A DNA stretch of 64,000 bases from the NCBI RefSeq assembly GCF_017654605.1, contig NZ_CP072113.1:1178001-1242000 (forward strand), in the 5' to 3' direction. The position numbers were made by a program, and so were the translations under genes. The notes beneath the pieces are model-generated. The model did no database searches, was not told the origin of the DNA, and was given only the letters and a program-made list of their open reading frames with translations. Position 1 is the first letter of the stretch. Every line of letters begins with the position of its first letter. This DNA is from Yimella sp. cx-51 (GTDB lineage: Bacteria > Actinomycetota > Actinomycetes > Actinomycetales > Dermatophilaceae). Below, in pieces: positions 25,314 to 34,158 of this stretch.

Positions 25314-26344
25314 GTGACTCCGGGCAGCCTGTCCGCGCGTCGCGCCGCATCACACCGATCGGGCTGGCCGGGCTGGTAATAACCCTTTCGGTGGCCGGCG
25401 TTGCGATGCCGCTGGGAAGCCGACTACCGCTGGTCGGTGGCCCTGTCTTCGCGGTGCTCATCGGCTGCGCGATCGCAACGCTGGTCCCGGCATCCAGATC
25501 TGGCGCGCTCACCGCCGGCTATACAATCGCAGCCCGCACGGTGCTCCAAGCATCGGTCGTCCTACTGGGCACCGGACTATCCCTCAGTGCTGTCGTTGAG
25601 GTCGGCGTGTCATCTGTGCCAGTGATGCTGGGCACGCTTGTCGTCGCACTGCTGGGCGCGCGATGGATCGGTCGCTGGCTGGGCGTCGACCCGCAGGTGC
25701 GGACGCTGATCGGCGTCGGTACCGGGATCTGTGGCGCATCCGCAATCGCAGCAGTTGCCTCGGTGTGCAAACCGAAGAATTCCGACGTCGCCTACGCCCT
25801 CGGCACGATCTTCACCTTCAACGTTGCCGCGGTGCTCACCTTCCCCATGCTCGGTCATGTCATCGGGATGTCGGGGGAGTCCTTCGGCCTCTGGAGCGGT
25901 ACTGCCATCAACGACACGTCCTCGGTCGTGGCTGCGGCCTACAGCTTCGGTGGCGGAGCGGGCGAGCACGCGATCGTGGTGAAGCTGACCAGAGCGCTGA
26001 TGATCATTCCGGTCACGGTCGCGCTCGCGGTGCTCCTTGCACGGCGAGGCGGAAGCGCGGGCACGGCTCTGCCTTGGCGTCGAGCCGTTCCCGGGTTCCT
26101 CATCGGATTTCTGGTTGCCGCCGCTCTCAACACGATCGGGGCAGTTCCGTCCGGCTGGCATGGTGCGCTCTCGCTGCTGGCCAGTTTCCTGATCTGCGTC
26201 GCGATGGGCGGAATCGGGCTGCTCATCCGTCCGGCCGAGCTGCGCGCGACCGGCCACCGACCGATTCTGCTCGGAGGCGTCTTGTGGGTGCTCGTCGCGT
26301 TGAGCAGCCTCGTCTTCCAGGCGATGACCGGCACGTTGCGCTGA
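25310..26344 (+). CDS. YeiH family putative sulfate export transporter
   Basis: A 344-residue integral membrane protein with about ten helices. Segments typical of the YeiH/UPF0324 family are VGTGICGASAIAAVASVCKP, GTIFTFNVAAVLTFPMLGHV and GLWSGTAINDTSSVVAAAYS. The family is annotated as putative sulfate or sulfonate exporters from weak evidence. ATG 25310 overlaps the stop of the hemW-derived leader. A LysR-type regulator often found next to yeiH is missing. The position between a hemW fragment and intact hemW suggests insertion by a duplication event. Confidence 0.9.
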   Translation: MSDSGQPVRASRRITPIGLAGLVITLSVAGVAMPLGSRLPLVGGPVFAVLIGCAIATLVPASRSGALTAGYTIAARTVLQASVVLLGTGLSLSAVVEVGVSSVPVMLGTLVVALLGARWIGRWLGVDPQVRTLIGVGTGICGASAIAAVASVCKPKNSDVAYALGTIFTFNVAAVLTFPMLGHVIGMSGESFGLWSGTAINDTSSVVAAAYSFGGGAGEHAIVVKLTRALMIIPVTVALAVLLARRGGSAGTALPWRRAVPGFLIGFLVAAALNTIGAVPSGWHGALSLLASFLICVAMGGIGLLIRPAELRATGHRPILLGGVLWVLVALSSLVFQAMTGTLR

Positions 26345-26417
26345 GCCTTGTCGTCGGGCCGGTCACCGCTGCTGATCGGCGCAGGGCGTCCAGTGTTACG
26401 GCGTCGGACCAGTCGGT

Positions 26418-26423
26418 GACAAT
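26418..26423 (+). promoter_or_regulatory. -10 box for leaderless hemW
   Basis: GACAAT lies 6 bases before the hemW ATG at 26430. The same box is copied at 25203-25208 before yeiH, and a GACAAT also precedes recO (53622-53627). Confidence 0.45.
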
Positions 26424-26429
26424 GGATCA

Positions 26430-27650
26430 ATGCCCAGTGCGCTGCCGGACGGCGAACCCGTCCCCTCCGACGGTCTCCTACCCGACGCGGCGCTGGAATC
26501 CCTGCCGCACAAACACTTCGGCGTCTACCTGCACGTTCCGTTCTGCCGTGCGCGCTGTGGCTACTGCGACTTCAACACCTACACGCTGACCGAGCTCGGC
26601 CCCGGCGCAGGAGTGACCTCGTATGCCGACACCGCGCTGCGCGAGATCGAGTTCGCAGCCAAGGTGCTCGGCGAGCGTCGGCCGTCGATTTCGACGGTCT
26701 TTGTCGGTGGAGGCACACCGACGATGCTCGACCCGCGTGACCTGGTGCGGATGGTCGATGGCTTGCGCAAGCACTTCGGCTTCGCCTCCGATGTCGAGAT
26801 CACGACGGAGGCAAACCCCGACTCGGTGACGCCACAGTCGTTGGCGGTACTGGCCGAGGGCGGGTTCACTCGGGTGTCGTTCGGGATGCAGTCGGCCGTG
26901 CCGCATGTGTTGCAGACCCTTGAGCGCACCCACGACCCGGCAAATGTCGGTCGCGCCATCAAGGCAGCTCGATCGGTCGGGCTCGACACGAGCCTCGATC
27001 TGATCTACGGCACGCCGGGGGAGTCGCTGGACGACTGGCGCACATCGCTCGAGGCTGCTGTCTCCCTCGAGCCTGGGCACATCAGCGCCTACGCGCTCGT
27101 CGTAGAGGAAGGCACCAAGCTCGCCGCGCAGGTGCGTCGCGGACAGGTGCAGATGCCGGACGACGACGACGAGGCCGACAAGTACGAGCTCGCCGACAAC
27201 CTGCTGGCGAGGGCGGGTTACCAGTGGTACGAGGTGTCCAACTGGGCCACAGACGCATCACTGCGCTGTCGCCACAACGAGCTCTACTGGGCGGACGCCA
27301 ACTGGTGGGGAATCGGGCCAGGGGCGCACAGTCACGTCGGCGGCGTGCGGTGGTGGAACGTGAAGCATCCGAGTGCATATGCCCAGCGACTTGTCGCCGG
27401 CAACTCTCCCGGTGCGGGTCGCGAGATTCTCACTGACGATCAGCGTTACGAGGAGCGGGTGCTGCTCGGTATCCGCCGGTCAGCGGGCCTGTCGATCGAC
27501 ACTCTCGAGGCGGACGGCCGGCTCGCCATCGCCGGACTCATCGCTGATCAGCTGGTCGACGGGCCGAGTGCCCTGCGTGGGCAGCTCGTGCTCACGCTGC
27601 GTGGGCGGCTGCTCGCAGACACCGTCGTACGTCGACTGCTCGGCTTCTAG
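26430..27650 (+). CDS. hemW: Radical SAM heme chaperone HemW
   Basis: HemW is a radical-SAM protein that binds heme and inserts it into respiratory enzymes; it was long misnamed oxygen-independent coproporphyrinogen oxidase. The radical-SAM cysteines are in HVPFCRARCGYCDFNTYT (CxxxCxxC) and the cluster domain continues with VFVGGGTPTMLDPRDLVRMV and DLIYGTPGESLDDWR. The asparagine- and tryptophan-rich segment RCRHNELYWADANWWGIGPG is typical of HemW. The 406-residue length is normal. It converges with nadC with a one-base gap. Its 5' end is partly duplicated upstream of yeiH. Confidence 0.95.
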   Translation: MPSALPDGEPVPSDGLLPDAALESLPHKHFGVYLHVPFCRARCGYCDFNTYTLTELGPGAGVTSYADTALREIEFAAKVLGERRPSISTVFVGGGTPTMLDPRDLVRMVDGLRKHFGFASDVEITTEANPDSVTPQSLAVLAEGGFTRVSFGMQSAVPHVLQTLERTHDPANVGRAIKAARSVGLDTSLDLIYGTPGESLDDWRTSLEAAVSLEPGHISAYALVVEEGTKLAAQVRRGQVQMPDDDDEADKYELADNLLARAGYQWYEVSNWATDASLRCRHNELYWADANWWGIGPGAHSHVGGVRWWNVKHPSAYAQRLVAGNSPGAGREILTDDQRYEERVLLGIRRSAGLSIDTLEADGRLAIAGLIADQLVDGPSALRGQLVLTLRGRLLADTVVRRLLGF

Positions 27651-27651
27651 T

Positions 27652-28524
27652 TCAGAGATCCAGTCCGAAGTCGAGACAGGTCACGCTGTGGGTCAGCGCA
27701 CCGATCGAGATGATCTGGGCACCTGCCTCGGCGAGTGGGCGCACAGATGCCTCGGTGACGCCGCCGGAGACCTCAAGTACCAGTGGCGCCGGGTGCTTTG
27801 CGATCCGCGCTGCACCGTTGCGGATCTGCTCTGGCCGCATGTTGTCCAGGAGGACCGCATGCACCACGGCGGAGTGACCCCGCTCGATGCGCTCACGATC
27901 GAAGATCAGCACGGTGTCGAGCTGGTCGAGCGTGTCGACCTCGATCTCCACGCGCACCAGGTGGCCGCTGCGCTCGGCGAGTCGACTCAGCACGACTTCG
28001 AGCCCACCGCCTAGGCCGATGTGGTTGTCCTTCACCAGGATTGCGTCATGCAGACCGAAGCGGTGATTGACTCCGCCGCCGTCGAGAACGGCACGCTTCT
28101 CCAGCGCTCGAAGACCAGGTGTGGTCTTGCGGGTATCCGCGATCTGTGCGCCCGTGCCTTCGACGAGCTGCACGATGGAGGCGGTGCGACTCGCGATTCC
28201 GCTGAGGTGGCCCAGCAGGTTCAACGCGGTGCGTTCGGCGGTGAGGATCGATGCGGCCGATCCTGTGATGGTCGCGACACGATCGCCCGGGCGAAGGCGG
28301 TCGGCGTCCCGGTGGAACCACTCGACCGCGAGTGACGGATCGACCGCGGCAAAGGCACGCGAGGCGGCTGCGCTACCTGACAGCACCCCGTCCTCCCGGC
28401 AGACGATGTGTGCAGTCCCGGCTCGTTCCGGGTCGATCGTGACGGCCGTGGTCAGATCGCCGGCCAGACCCAGGTCTTCGGCCAGCGCGGTCCGGACGAT
28501 GCGGTCGATCTCGATGTCGATCAT
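27652..28524 (-). CDS. nadC: Nicotinate-nucleotide pyrophosphorylase
   Basis: NadC condenses quinolinate with PRPP to nicotinate mononucleotide, releasing CO2. Characteristic segments are EDLGLAGDLTTAVTI, NLLGHLSGIASRTA, DTRKTTPGLRALEKRAVLDG, and NHRFGLHDAILVKDNHIG, all containing active-site residues. ATG 28524 overlaps the nadB stop (ATGA) and gives 290 residues; the upstream frame to 28548 is not needed. Last gene of the nadA-nadB-nadC operon, which is probably controlled by NrtR. Confidence 0.96.
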   Translation of the reverse strand: MIDIEIDRIVRTALAEDLGLAGDLTTAVTIDPERAGTAHIVCREDGVLSGSAAASRAFAAVDPSLAVEWFHRDADRLRPGDRVATITGSAASILTAERTALNLLGHLSGIASRTASIVQLVEGTGAQIADTRKTTPGLRALEKRAVLDGGGVNHRFGLHDAILVKDNHIGLGGGLEVVLSRLAERSGHLVRVEIEVDTLDQLDTVLIFDRERIERGHSAVVHAVLLDNMRPEQIRNGAARIAKHPAPLVLEVSGGVTEASVRPLAEAGAQIISIGALTHSVTCLDFGLDL

Positions 28525-29993
28525 GCGAATACCCCTTGCGCTGAACACTTTTCGGCAGCGGTGCGGTCGTCGGAGCGTCGATGGGCGCCGACGCTGAACG
28601 GGTGCAACAGCGCGGAGCGGGCGATCAGCCAGGCGACGTACCCCGCGTCGTCCGAACGCATCGTCGACAACTCGTCAACGGCGTCTTCCAGAGTCGATCC
28701 GTCACGCACCACGCCGCACGCTCGGCTCAGGATCTGCCTCACACGAGGCAGATGTGCACTGACCGTGAGGCTGCGGCCGACGACCGTCGCCGGATCTGCG
28801 CGCAGCAGGTCGGGGTGCCAGCCACCGCTTGAGCAGTCGCGAACATCAGCGGCCGCGGCGCGTGCGGTCACCACGGCCTCCAGCAGTGAATTGGAGGCCA
28901 AGCGATTCGCACCGTGCAGACCTGTGCGCGAGACCTCACCGACCGCCCACAGGCCGGGCACGGTGGTGCGGGCATGTTCGTCCACGCTGACGCCGCCCAT
29001 CGCGTAGTGCAGGGCCGGACGCACGGGCAGCAGGTCGCGGGTGATGTCGAGCCCATGGGCGGCGCAACTCGCGCAGACGCCGGCGAAGCGTGTTTCGACC
29101 GATGGGATCGCGCGAGCGTCGAGGTGCACGCGGCGTCCAGCGTCCAGTTGCTCCCATACTGCTGCGGCGACGACATCGCGTGGCTGCAGTTCATGCACGA
29201 AGCGTTCGCCGTCGGCGAGCAGCAGTGCCCCAGCGCCTCGGAGGGCTTCGGTCAGCAGCGGGTTCGGATCGGCAGGTACGTCGAGCGCAGTCGGGTGGAA
29301 CTGCACCAGGTGCAGATCGTCAATGCGGGCGCCGACGCGCGCAGCCACCGCCACACCTTGGCCCAGCGCGGTCGAGGGGTTCGTCGTGTGTGACCAGAGG
29401 CCGCCCATTCCTCCGGTTGCGAGCACTACCCGATTTGTCTGCAGCACAACGGATTCACCGTTTGGGCTGGTCAACTCCACGCCGCTGATCGCACCGTCGG
29501 TGGTGAGCAGTCGGCGGAGGCTGAACCCTGCGAGCGTCGTGACATGTGGCATGCGGCGCACGATGCCGGCCAGTGTGGACGTGATGGTCGCACCGGAGGA
29601 GTCGCCGCAGTGGGCCACCCGTGAGCGGCTGTGGCCACCCTCGAGCGCGAGGTCGAACACACCCTCCGTGGTGCGGTCGAAGGGCACGCCCAAATCGGCG
29701 AGGAGTCGGACGACATCGGGTGCGGCATCGGTGATTCGCCGAATGGTTCTGGTGTCACCGATCTGCGCACCGGCTCGTCGCGTGTCGGCGGCGTGCAACG
29801 AGGTCGAGTCATCGCCTGAGAGAGCAGCGGCGATGCCTCCTTGCGCCCACATGCTCGCGGCTGCCTGGGTGAGCTCGCCCGCGGTGACCAGGACGCAGTC
29901 GTGCGGTGCGAGAGCCCACGCGGTGGTGAGGCCGGCGAGGCCGGAGCCGATGACGACCGGGAGGCCGGAAAGGTGTCGCAGATCGTCGCTCAT
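28521..29993 (-). CDS. nadB: L-aspartate oxidase
   Basis: NadB oxidises L-aspartate to iminoaspartate, which NadA turns into quinolinate. The N-terminal FAD motif VIGSGLAGLTTAWAL is followed by AAASMWAQGGIAAALSGDDS, the flavin contact typical of the fumarate-reductase/NadB group, and RVAHCGDSSGA. YAMGGVSVDEHARTTVPGLW and GLHGANRLASNSLLEAVV mark the C-terminal part. At 490 residues it is somewhat shorter than the E. coli enzyme. ATG 29993 overlaps the nadA stop. Confidence 0.95.
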   Translation of the reverse strand: MSDDLRHLSGLPVVIGSGLAGLTTAWALAPHDCVLVTAGELTQAAASMWAQGGIAAALSGDDSTSLHAADTRRAGAQIGDTRTIRRITDAAPDVVRLLADLGVPFDRTTEGVFDLALEGGHSRSRVAHCGDSSGATITSTLAGIVRRMPHVTTLAGFSLRRLLTTDGAISGVELTSPNGESVVLQTNRVVLATGGMGGLWSHTTNPSTALGQGVAVAARVGARIDDLHLVQFHPTALDVPADPNPLLTEALRGAGALLLADGERFVHELQPRDVVAAAVWEQLDAGRRVHLDARAIPSVETRFAGVCASCAAHGLDITRDLLPVRPALHYAMGGVSVDEHARTTVPGLWAVGEVSRTGLHGANRLASNSLLEAVVTARAAAADVRDCSSGGWHPDLLRADPATVVGRSLTVSAHLPRVRQILSRACGVVRDGSTLEDAVDELSTMRSDDAGYVAWLIARSALLHPFSVGAHRRSDDRTAAEKCSAQGVFA

Positions 29994-30976
29994 GAGTGAT
30001 CCTTGGCTTCGGGTCGGGTCTTCACAGCGAGCATCCGTTCGATGGCGCGACGGGCCGGCACTTCGAGCGCGGGGTCGACGGTGATCTCGTTGCGGCCGGT
30101 CTCCAGAGCACGCCGGATGGCCGTCAAGGTGTTGCGCTTCATGTGCGGGCAGAGATTGCACGGTCGCACGAACTCGACGTCGGGATGGTCGGCTGCGACG
30201 TTGTCGCTCATCGAACACTCGGTGATCAGCGCGACCTTCAACGGCTTGCGTTCGGTGACGAAGTCGATCATCTGCGCCGTCGATCCGGCGAAATCGGATA
30301 CCGCCACCACCTCGGGCGGGCACTCGGGGTGGGCAATGACCGTCACGCCGGGGTGGCCGTCCCGGATGTCGTCGATGTCCTTGGGGGAGAAGCGCTCATG
30401 CACCTCACATGCGCCGGGGTGGGTGATGACCTCCACTCCGGTGCGGGCGGCGATGTTCCGGGCGAGGTACTGGTCGGGGATCATGATCACCTTCTGCGTG
30501 CCGAGCGACTCGATCACCTCGACGGCGTTGCCGGAGGTGCAGCAGATGTCACTGGCTGCCTTGACCGCCGCGCTGGTGTTCACATAGGTCACGACCGGCA
30601 CACCTGGGTGAGCCCGACGAAGGGCGGCGATGTCGTCCGGCGTAATGCTTTCGGCCAGAGAGCAACCCGAGCGCAGGTCGGGCAGCAGCACTCGTTTGCC
30701 GGGATTGAGCAGCTTGGCCGTCTCCGCCATGAAGTGCACGCCGGCCAGCACGATCGTGCCGGCCTCGACATGCTGCGCCTCACGGGCCAGGGCCAGGGAG
30801 TCGCCGACGATGTCGGCCACGCCGTGGAAGACCTCAGGCGTCATGTAGTTGTGCGCGAGGATCACGGCGTCCTGCTCGCGCTTGAGTCGCTGGATGGCTT
30901 CGATCTCCGGCTCGAACAGTGCCCACTCGACCTCGGGGATCACGTGTCGGACCTGGTCGTACGTCGCTGCACTCAC
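29990..30976 (-). CDS. nadA: Quinolinate synthase
   Basis: NadA joins iminoaspartate with dihydroxyacetone phosphate to quinolinate using a 4Fe-4S cluster. It has AVILAHNYMTPEVF, VHFMAETAKLLNPGKRVLLP and the cysteine sites DLRSGCSLAE and VRPCNLCPHMKRN. GTG 30976 is chosen because AAGGAG lies 5 bases before it; the ATGs at 30991 and 31009 would place the start in or near the operator. Product length 328 residues. It is the first gene of nadABC and lies directly behind the palindromic operators and nrtR. Confidence 0.94.
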   Translation of the reverse strand: MSAATYDQVRHVIPEVEWALFEPEIEAIQRLKREQDAVILAHNYMTPEVFHGVADIVGDSLALAREAQHVEAGTIVLAGVHFMAETAKLLNPGKRVLLPDLRSGCSLAESITPDDIAALRRAHPGVPVVTYVNTSAAVKAASDICCTSGNAVEVIESLGTQKVIMIPDQYLARNIAARTGVEVITHPGACEVHERFSPKDIDDIRDGHPGVTVIAHPECPPEVVAVSDFAGSTAQMIDFVTERKPLKVALITECSMSDNVAADHPDVEFVRPCNLCPHMKRNTLTAIRRALETGRNEITVDPALEVPARRAIERMLAVKTRPEAKDHS

Positions 30977-30993
30977 GGCTGCTCCTTCCATAT

Positions 30994-31027
30994 TGCTCAG
31001 GATGAGCAAATGCTTGATGTGAGCATA
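30994..31027 (-). promoter_or_regulatory. NrtR-type operators and -10 box of nadA
   Basis: A perfect palindrome TGCTCA-GGA-TGAGCA spans 30994-31008, or 17 bases with one extra pair on each side. A weaker copy TGCT-N7-AGCA lies at 31011-31025. On the minus strand TATGCT (31027-31022) could be the -10 box, so the weaker site overlaps the start of transcription. The adjacent nrtR gene encodes the likely binding protein. Confidence 0.65.
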
Positions 31028-31051
31028 ACACTGCAGCGGAGGATCAACGTC

Positions 31052-31117
31052 GAGTGGCCGGGTTATGAGCGGGTGGCTGCGCTATACCCCGGCCGCTGGT
31101 TCATAACCCGGCCACTC
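31052..31117. repeat. Inverted repeat with 17-base perfect arms
   Basis: GAGTGGCCGGGTTATGA (31052-31068) and TCATAACCCGGCCACTC (31101-31117) are perfect complements around a 32-base centre. It lies between the nrtR stop and the nadA operators and has no T-run on either strand. It may be a REP-like repeat unit or a rho-type hairpin end of nrtR. Confidence 0.7.
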
Positions 31118-31133
31118 GGCGGGTGGTGGGCGC

Positions 31134-32105
31134 TCAGCGAGGACGGGGGAGGGGCAGCTTGGTGCCCACCTGCTGCCGCTCGCTGAAGACCTCGCGGCGG
31201 AAGCGGTACAGCCGTGCCGGGCGCCCGCCGGTGCTGTGGTCGATCTCGTCAGTGGGTTCGACCAGTTGGTGCTGTTGCTCGACGACGCGGCGGAAGTTCT
31301 GCTTGTGCATGGGCTGCCCGGCCAGTGACTCAACAACCGCCTGCAGATGGCCGAGGGTGAACATCGGCGGCATGAGCTCGAAGACCACCGGACGATATTG
31401 CAGCGTCGTCCGCAGGCGCGAGAGTCCGGTGGCGACGATGCGGCGGTGGTCGACGTCCATCGCTTCGCCCGTGAGCGACTCAACCTCCGAACATGTTTCA
31501 GCAGAGGCGGATTCAGCGACGAGACCGGCTTCCCAGAGCAACTCGTAGCGCTGCAGCGCAAGCTCCGGACGCCAGGGTTGTGAGCCCGCTCCGAAGAGGT
31601 GATCTGCGCGGGCAGTGCGGGCCGACTTCTCGCCGCGAGGCGCCTGCTGCGCCCACTCACTGAGGCGGCGCCGCAGGGTCTGGGCCAGGGCAGACGCTGC
31701 GGGATCTCGGTGGTCCTCCCAGGGCAGCAGTGTGTAGAGCGGCAACCACCCGGAGTCGTCCGAGGGGCGGGTGAGGCCGAGATAGGAGATGGAGATCGTG
31801 CGGGACGCCTCGTGGGTGCGTCCCAGGTCGGCGAAGGTGTAGAGCTGCTCCACATGGCCGAGCTGTTGGCCGGTCTGTTCCTTGGCGAAGTCGCGGACGC
31901 CGTTCTGCAGGCTTGGTTGGTCTGATCGCAAGGGCCCGGCCGGCAACCGGATCGGGCTGCCGGACGCCAGCACCATCGGTTCGTCGCGCACCGAGATCAC
32001 CAGGGCGACCAACTCGGCATGCACGGCTGCAGAGGCAGGCGCAGCCGAATCTGTCTCCAGAGACCTCCTCGCCTGAGAGGGCTCGACCGGTTTGCTACGC
32101 ACCAT
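31134..32105 (-). CDS. nrtR: NrtR-type NUDIX-related transcriptional regulator
   Basis: A 323-residue protein with an N-terminal NUDIX fold and C-terminal winged helix, the architecture of NrtR, which represses NAD synthesis genes and responds to ADP-ribose in known cases. The NUDIX box is degenerate: at RLPAGPLRSDQPSLQNGVRD the key acidic residues are replaced, so hydrolase activity is probably lost. The wHTH is PPMFTLGHLQAVVESLAGQP with KQNFRRVVEQQHQLV and GGRPARLYRFRREVF. It starts 6 bases after TAGGCT (32117-32112), a leaderless layout. It lies upstream of nadABC and its operators. Confidence 0.88.
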   Translation of the reverse strand: MVRSKPVEPSQARRSLETDSAAPASAAVHAELVALVISVRDEPMVLASGSPIRLPAGPLRSDQPSLQNGVRDFAKEQTGQQLGHVEQLYTFADLGRTHEASRTISISYLGLTRPSDDSGWLPLYTLLPWEDHRDPAASALAQTLRRRLSEWAQQAPRGEKSARTARADHLFGAGSQPWRPELALQRYELLWEAGLVAESASAETCSEVESLTGEAMDVDHRRIVATGLSRLRTTLQYRPVVFELMPPMFTLGHLQAVVESLAGQPMHKQNFRRVVEQQHQLVEPTDEIDHSTGGRPARLYRFRREVFSERQQVGTKLPLPRPR

Positions 32106-32111
32106 GCCCGG

Positions 32112-32117
32112 AGCCTA
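32112..32117 (-). promoter_or_regulatory. -10 box for leaderless nrtR
   Basis: TAGGCT on the minus strand lies 6 bases before the nrtR ATG at 32105; there is no Shine-Dalgarno sequence. Confidence 0.5.
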
Positions 32118-32149
32118 CTGAGACGACCCGCCGGCCGGGCTTGACGTCA

Positions 32150-33025
32150 TCAGTTGGGTGCGGTGACGAAATCGATGAGTTCCTCGACGCGGCCGAGGAG
32201 TTCGGGCTGCAGGTCGGCGTAATTGCTGATGCTGCCGAGGATGCGTTTCCAGCCGTGCGCGACGTCTGCCTGCGTGCGATGCGGCCACCCGAGTTCAGCC
32301 AAGATGCCGTGCTTCCAGGAGGTGCCGCGCGGAATGACCGGCCACTTGGTCCAGCCGAGCTTCTCGGGGCGAACGCTTTGCCACACGTCCACATACGGGT
32401 GGCCGACGATGAGCACGTGGTCGCGCGCCTCCGGGATGGCACGCGCGGCCTCAACGATGCGTTGTTCCTTCGTTCCGGGCACCAGGTGGTCGACGAGAAT
32501 GCCCATCCGTCGTCCGGGCCCGGGGGAGAAGTCGCGGATCACCGCCGACAGGTCGTCGACGCCGTCGAGCATCTCCACGACGACTCCCTCGACCCGTAGG
32601 TCGTGTCCCCAGACCTTCTCCACGAGTTCGGCGTCGTGGCGTCCTTCGACGAAGATCCGGGAGCCCAGCGCGACGCGCGCCTTCTGATCGGCCACTGCCA
32701 CCGATCCGCTGGCCGTGCGGGCGCTCGCCTGACGGGCAGCCGCCAGCGCCGCTGCATCCGCGGGCTTGGGCGGGGTGAGCTCGACCGGTGAGCCGTCGAT
32801 CAGGAATCCGGGCCCGAGCGGGAACGCGCGCACCTTGCCGCGGCGATCCTCCAGGTGCACCACCTGCATGCCTCCGACCTTCTCCACTCGTACCACCGCG
32901 CCGACGAATCCGGTGTCGACCTCCTCGACGACGAGGTCGAGTTCGGCGGGCACCGGGGCGGAGCGTCCGCGTTTGGGGGCGCGCCAGTCGCCGGAGAGAA
33001 CGTCGGAGCCATATCGGTCGGTCAC
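32150..33025 (-). CDS. DUF3097 protein
   Basis: A 291-residue actinobacterial protein of the DUF3097 family. It has a basic N-terminus, a central region VAVADQKARVALGSRIFVEG with GRHDAELVEKVWGHDLRVEG, and DHVLIVGHPYVDVWQSVRPE, a stretch reminiscent of TOPRIM-like folds that bind metal (weak inference). The end HRTQADVAHGWKRILGSISN is conserved in the family. GTG 33025 is chosen; TACGGT lies 8 bases before it on the minus strand. Function unknown. It is divergent from hrcA and often found next to it. Confidence 0.82.
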   Translation of the reverse strand: MTDRYGSDVLSGDWRAPKRGRSAPVPAELDLVVEEVDTGFVGAVVRVEKVGGMQVVHLEDRRGKVRAFPLGPGFLIDGSPVELTPPKPADAAALAAARQASARTASGSVAVADQKARVALGSRIFVEGRHDAELVEKVWGHDLRVEGVVVEMLDGVDDLSAVIRDFSPGPGRRMGILVDHLVPGTKEQRIVEAARAIPEARDHVLIVGHPYVDVWQSVRPEKLGWTKWPVIPRGTSWKHGILAELGWPHRTQADVAHGWKRILGSISNYADLQPELLGRVEELIDFVTAPN

Positions 33026-33090
33026 GGGCGACAACCGTAGGCGAGGCCGGTGTCACGACGGAGCCGACACGCGCGGCGTCGGCGAGCGCG

Positions 33091-33122
33091 TAGAATTGGC
33101 ACTCGTATGCCCTGAGTGCCAA
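33091..33122 (+). promoter_or_regulatory. CIRCE element and -10 box of hrcA-dnaJ
   Basis: TTGGCACTC-N9-GAGTGCCAA (33096-33122) is a perfect inverted repeat of the CIRCE type, differing from the classic TTAGCACTC arm at one position. TAGAAT (33091-33096) overlaps its left end. HrcA bound here would block the start of its own operon. Confidence 0.92.
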
Positions 33123-33141
33123 CGGAGAGGAGGGTCACCCC

Positions 33142-34149
33142 GTGAGTGAAGAACGTCGACTCGACGTGCTGCGCGCGATCGTGCAGGACTACGTGGCCAC
33201 CTCGGAGCCGGTGGGTTCCAAGGCTCTGCTCGACCGGCACCAGCTCGGGGTGAGCGCCGCCACCATCCGCAACGACATGGCCGCGTTGGAGGAGGAGGGC
33301 TTGATCAGCGCCCCGCACACCTCCGCGGGCCGCGTGCCCACCGATGCCGGCTACCGCCGGTTCGTTGACCGTCTCGGTCACATGAAACCGCTGTCGAAGT
33401 CGGAACGGTCGGCGATCGAGACCTTCCTGCAGCAGGCGGTCGATCTCGACGACGTCGTCGACCGCACGGTACGACTCCTGTCGTCACTGACCAACCAGGT
33501 GGCGGTCATGCAATACCCCACGATCGGTCGCGCCACGGTGCGTCACCTCGAACTCGTCAGCCTGGCCGAAGCCAGGGTCATGGCGGTGATGATCCTGTCG
33601 ACCGGCCGGGTGGAGGAACGCATCCTCAACCTCGAACACACCGAGGACGACCTTGCCGGGCTGAAGGCCGCCTTCAACGAGTTGGTTGTGGGTCGCACAC
33701 GGGCCGATGCGGCCGACGCCGTCGTCGCGTGGGCCGATGCGCGCCCTGTGCCACCTGCCGACAACTCCACGTCCGCGCAGGCCGCCCACTTGGTGGCCGA
33801 TCTGCTGGCCGAGGAGCGCGAAGATCGTCTCGCCCTGGCCGGACGCGCGCACCTGGCCCGCTCGGTGCATGACTTCCCCGGGTCGATCGGTCCGGTTCTG
33901 GATGCGCTGGAAGAACATGTCGTGTTGCTGCGTTTGATCCAACAGATGCAGGCCGAAGGTGAGGATGCCGTCTTCGTCCGGATCGGTGGCGAGAACTCCG
34001 TCCAGGGGCTGCGCAACACCTCGATCGTCAGCACCGGCTACGGCGCGGGCGGTATCGGTGTGCTCGGCCCGACCAGGATGGACTACGCCACGTCGATGGC
34101 GGCCGTACGCGCCGTCGCCCGCTACGTCTCCGACCTACTCGAGCAGTAA
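33142..34149 (+). CDS. hrcA: Heat-inducible transcription repressor HrcA
   Basis: HrcA binds CIRCE and represses chaperone genes; its folding depends on GroEL. The N-terminal winged helix is RLDVLRAIVQDYVATSEPVG and KALLDRHQLGVSAATIRNDM, followed by LEEEGLISAPHTSAGRVPTD, a family hallmark. The C-terminal domain ends FVRIGGENSVQGLRNTSIVS and GIGVLGPTRMDYATSMAAV. GTG 33142 has GGAGG at good distance. The CIRCE in front shows autoregulation. Product is 335 residues, normal length. Confidence 0.97.
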   Translation: MSEERRLDVLRAIVQDYVATSEPVGSKALLDRHQLGVSAATIRNDMAALEEEGLISAPHTSAGRVPTDAGYRRFVDRLGHMKPLSKSERSAIETFLQQAVDLDDVVDRTVRLLSSLTNQVAVMQYPTIGRATVRHLELVSLAEARVMAVMILSTGRVEERILNLEHTEDDLAGLKAAFNELVVGRTRADAADAVVAWADARPVPPADNSTSAQAAHLVADLLAEEREDRLALAGRAHLARSVHDFPGSIGPVLDALEEHVVLLRLIQQMQAEGEDAVFVRIGGENSVQGLRNTSIVSTGYGAGGIGVLGPTRMDYATSMAAVRAVARYVSDLLEQ

Positions 34150-34158
34150 AGGAAACTC

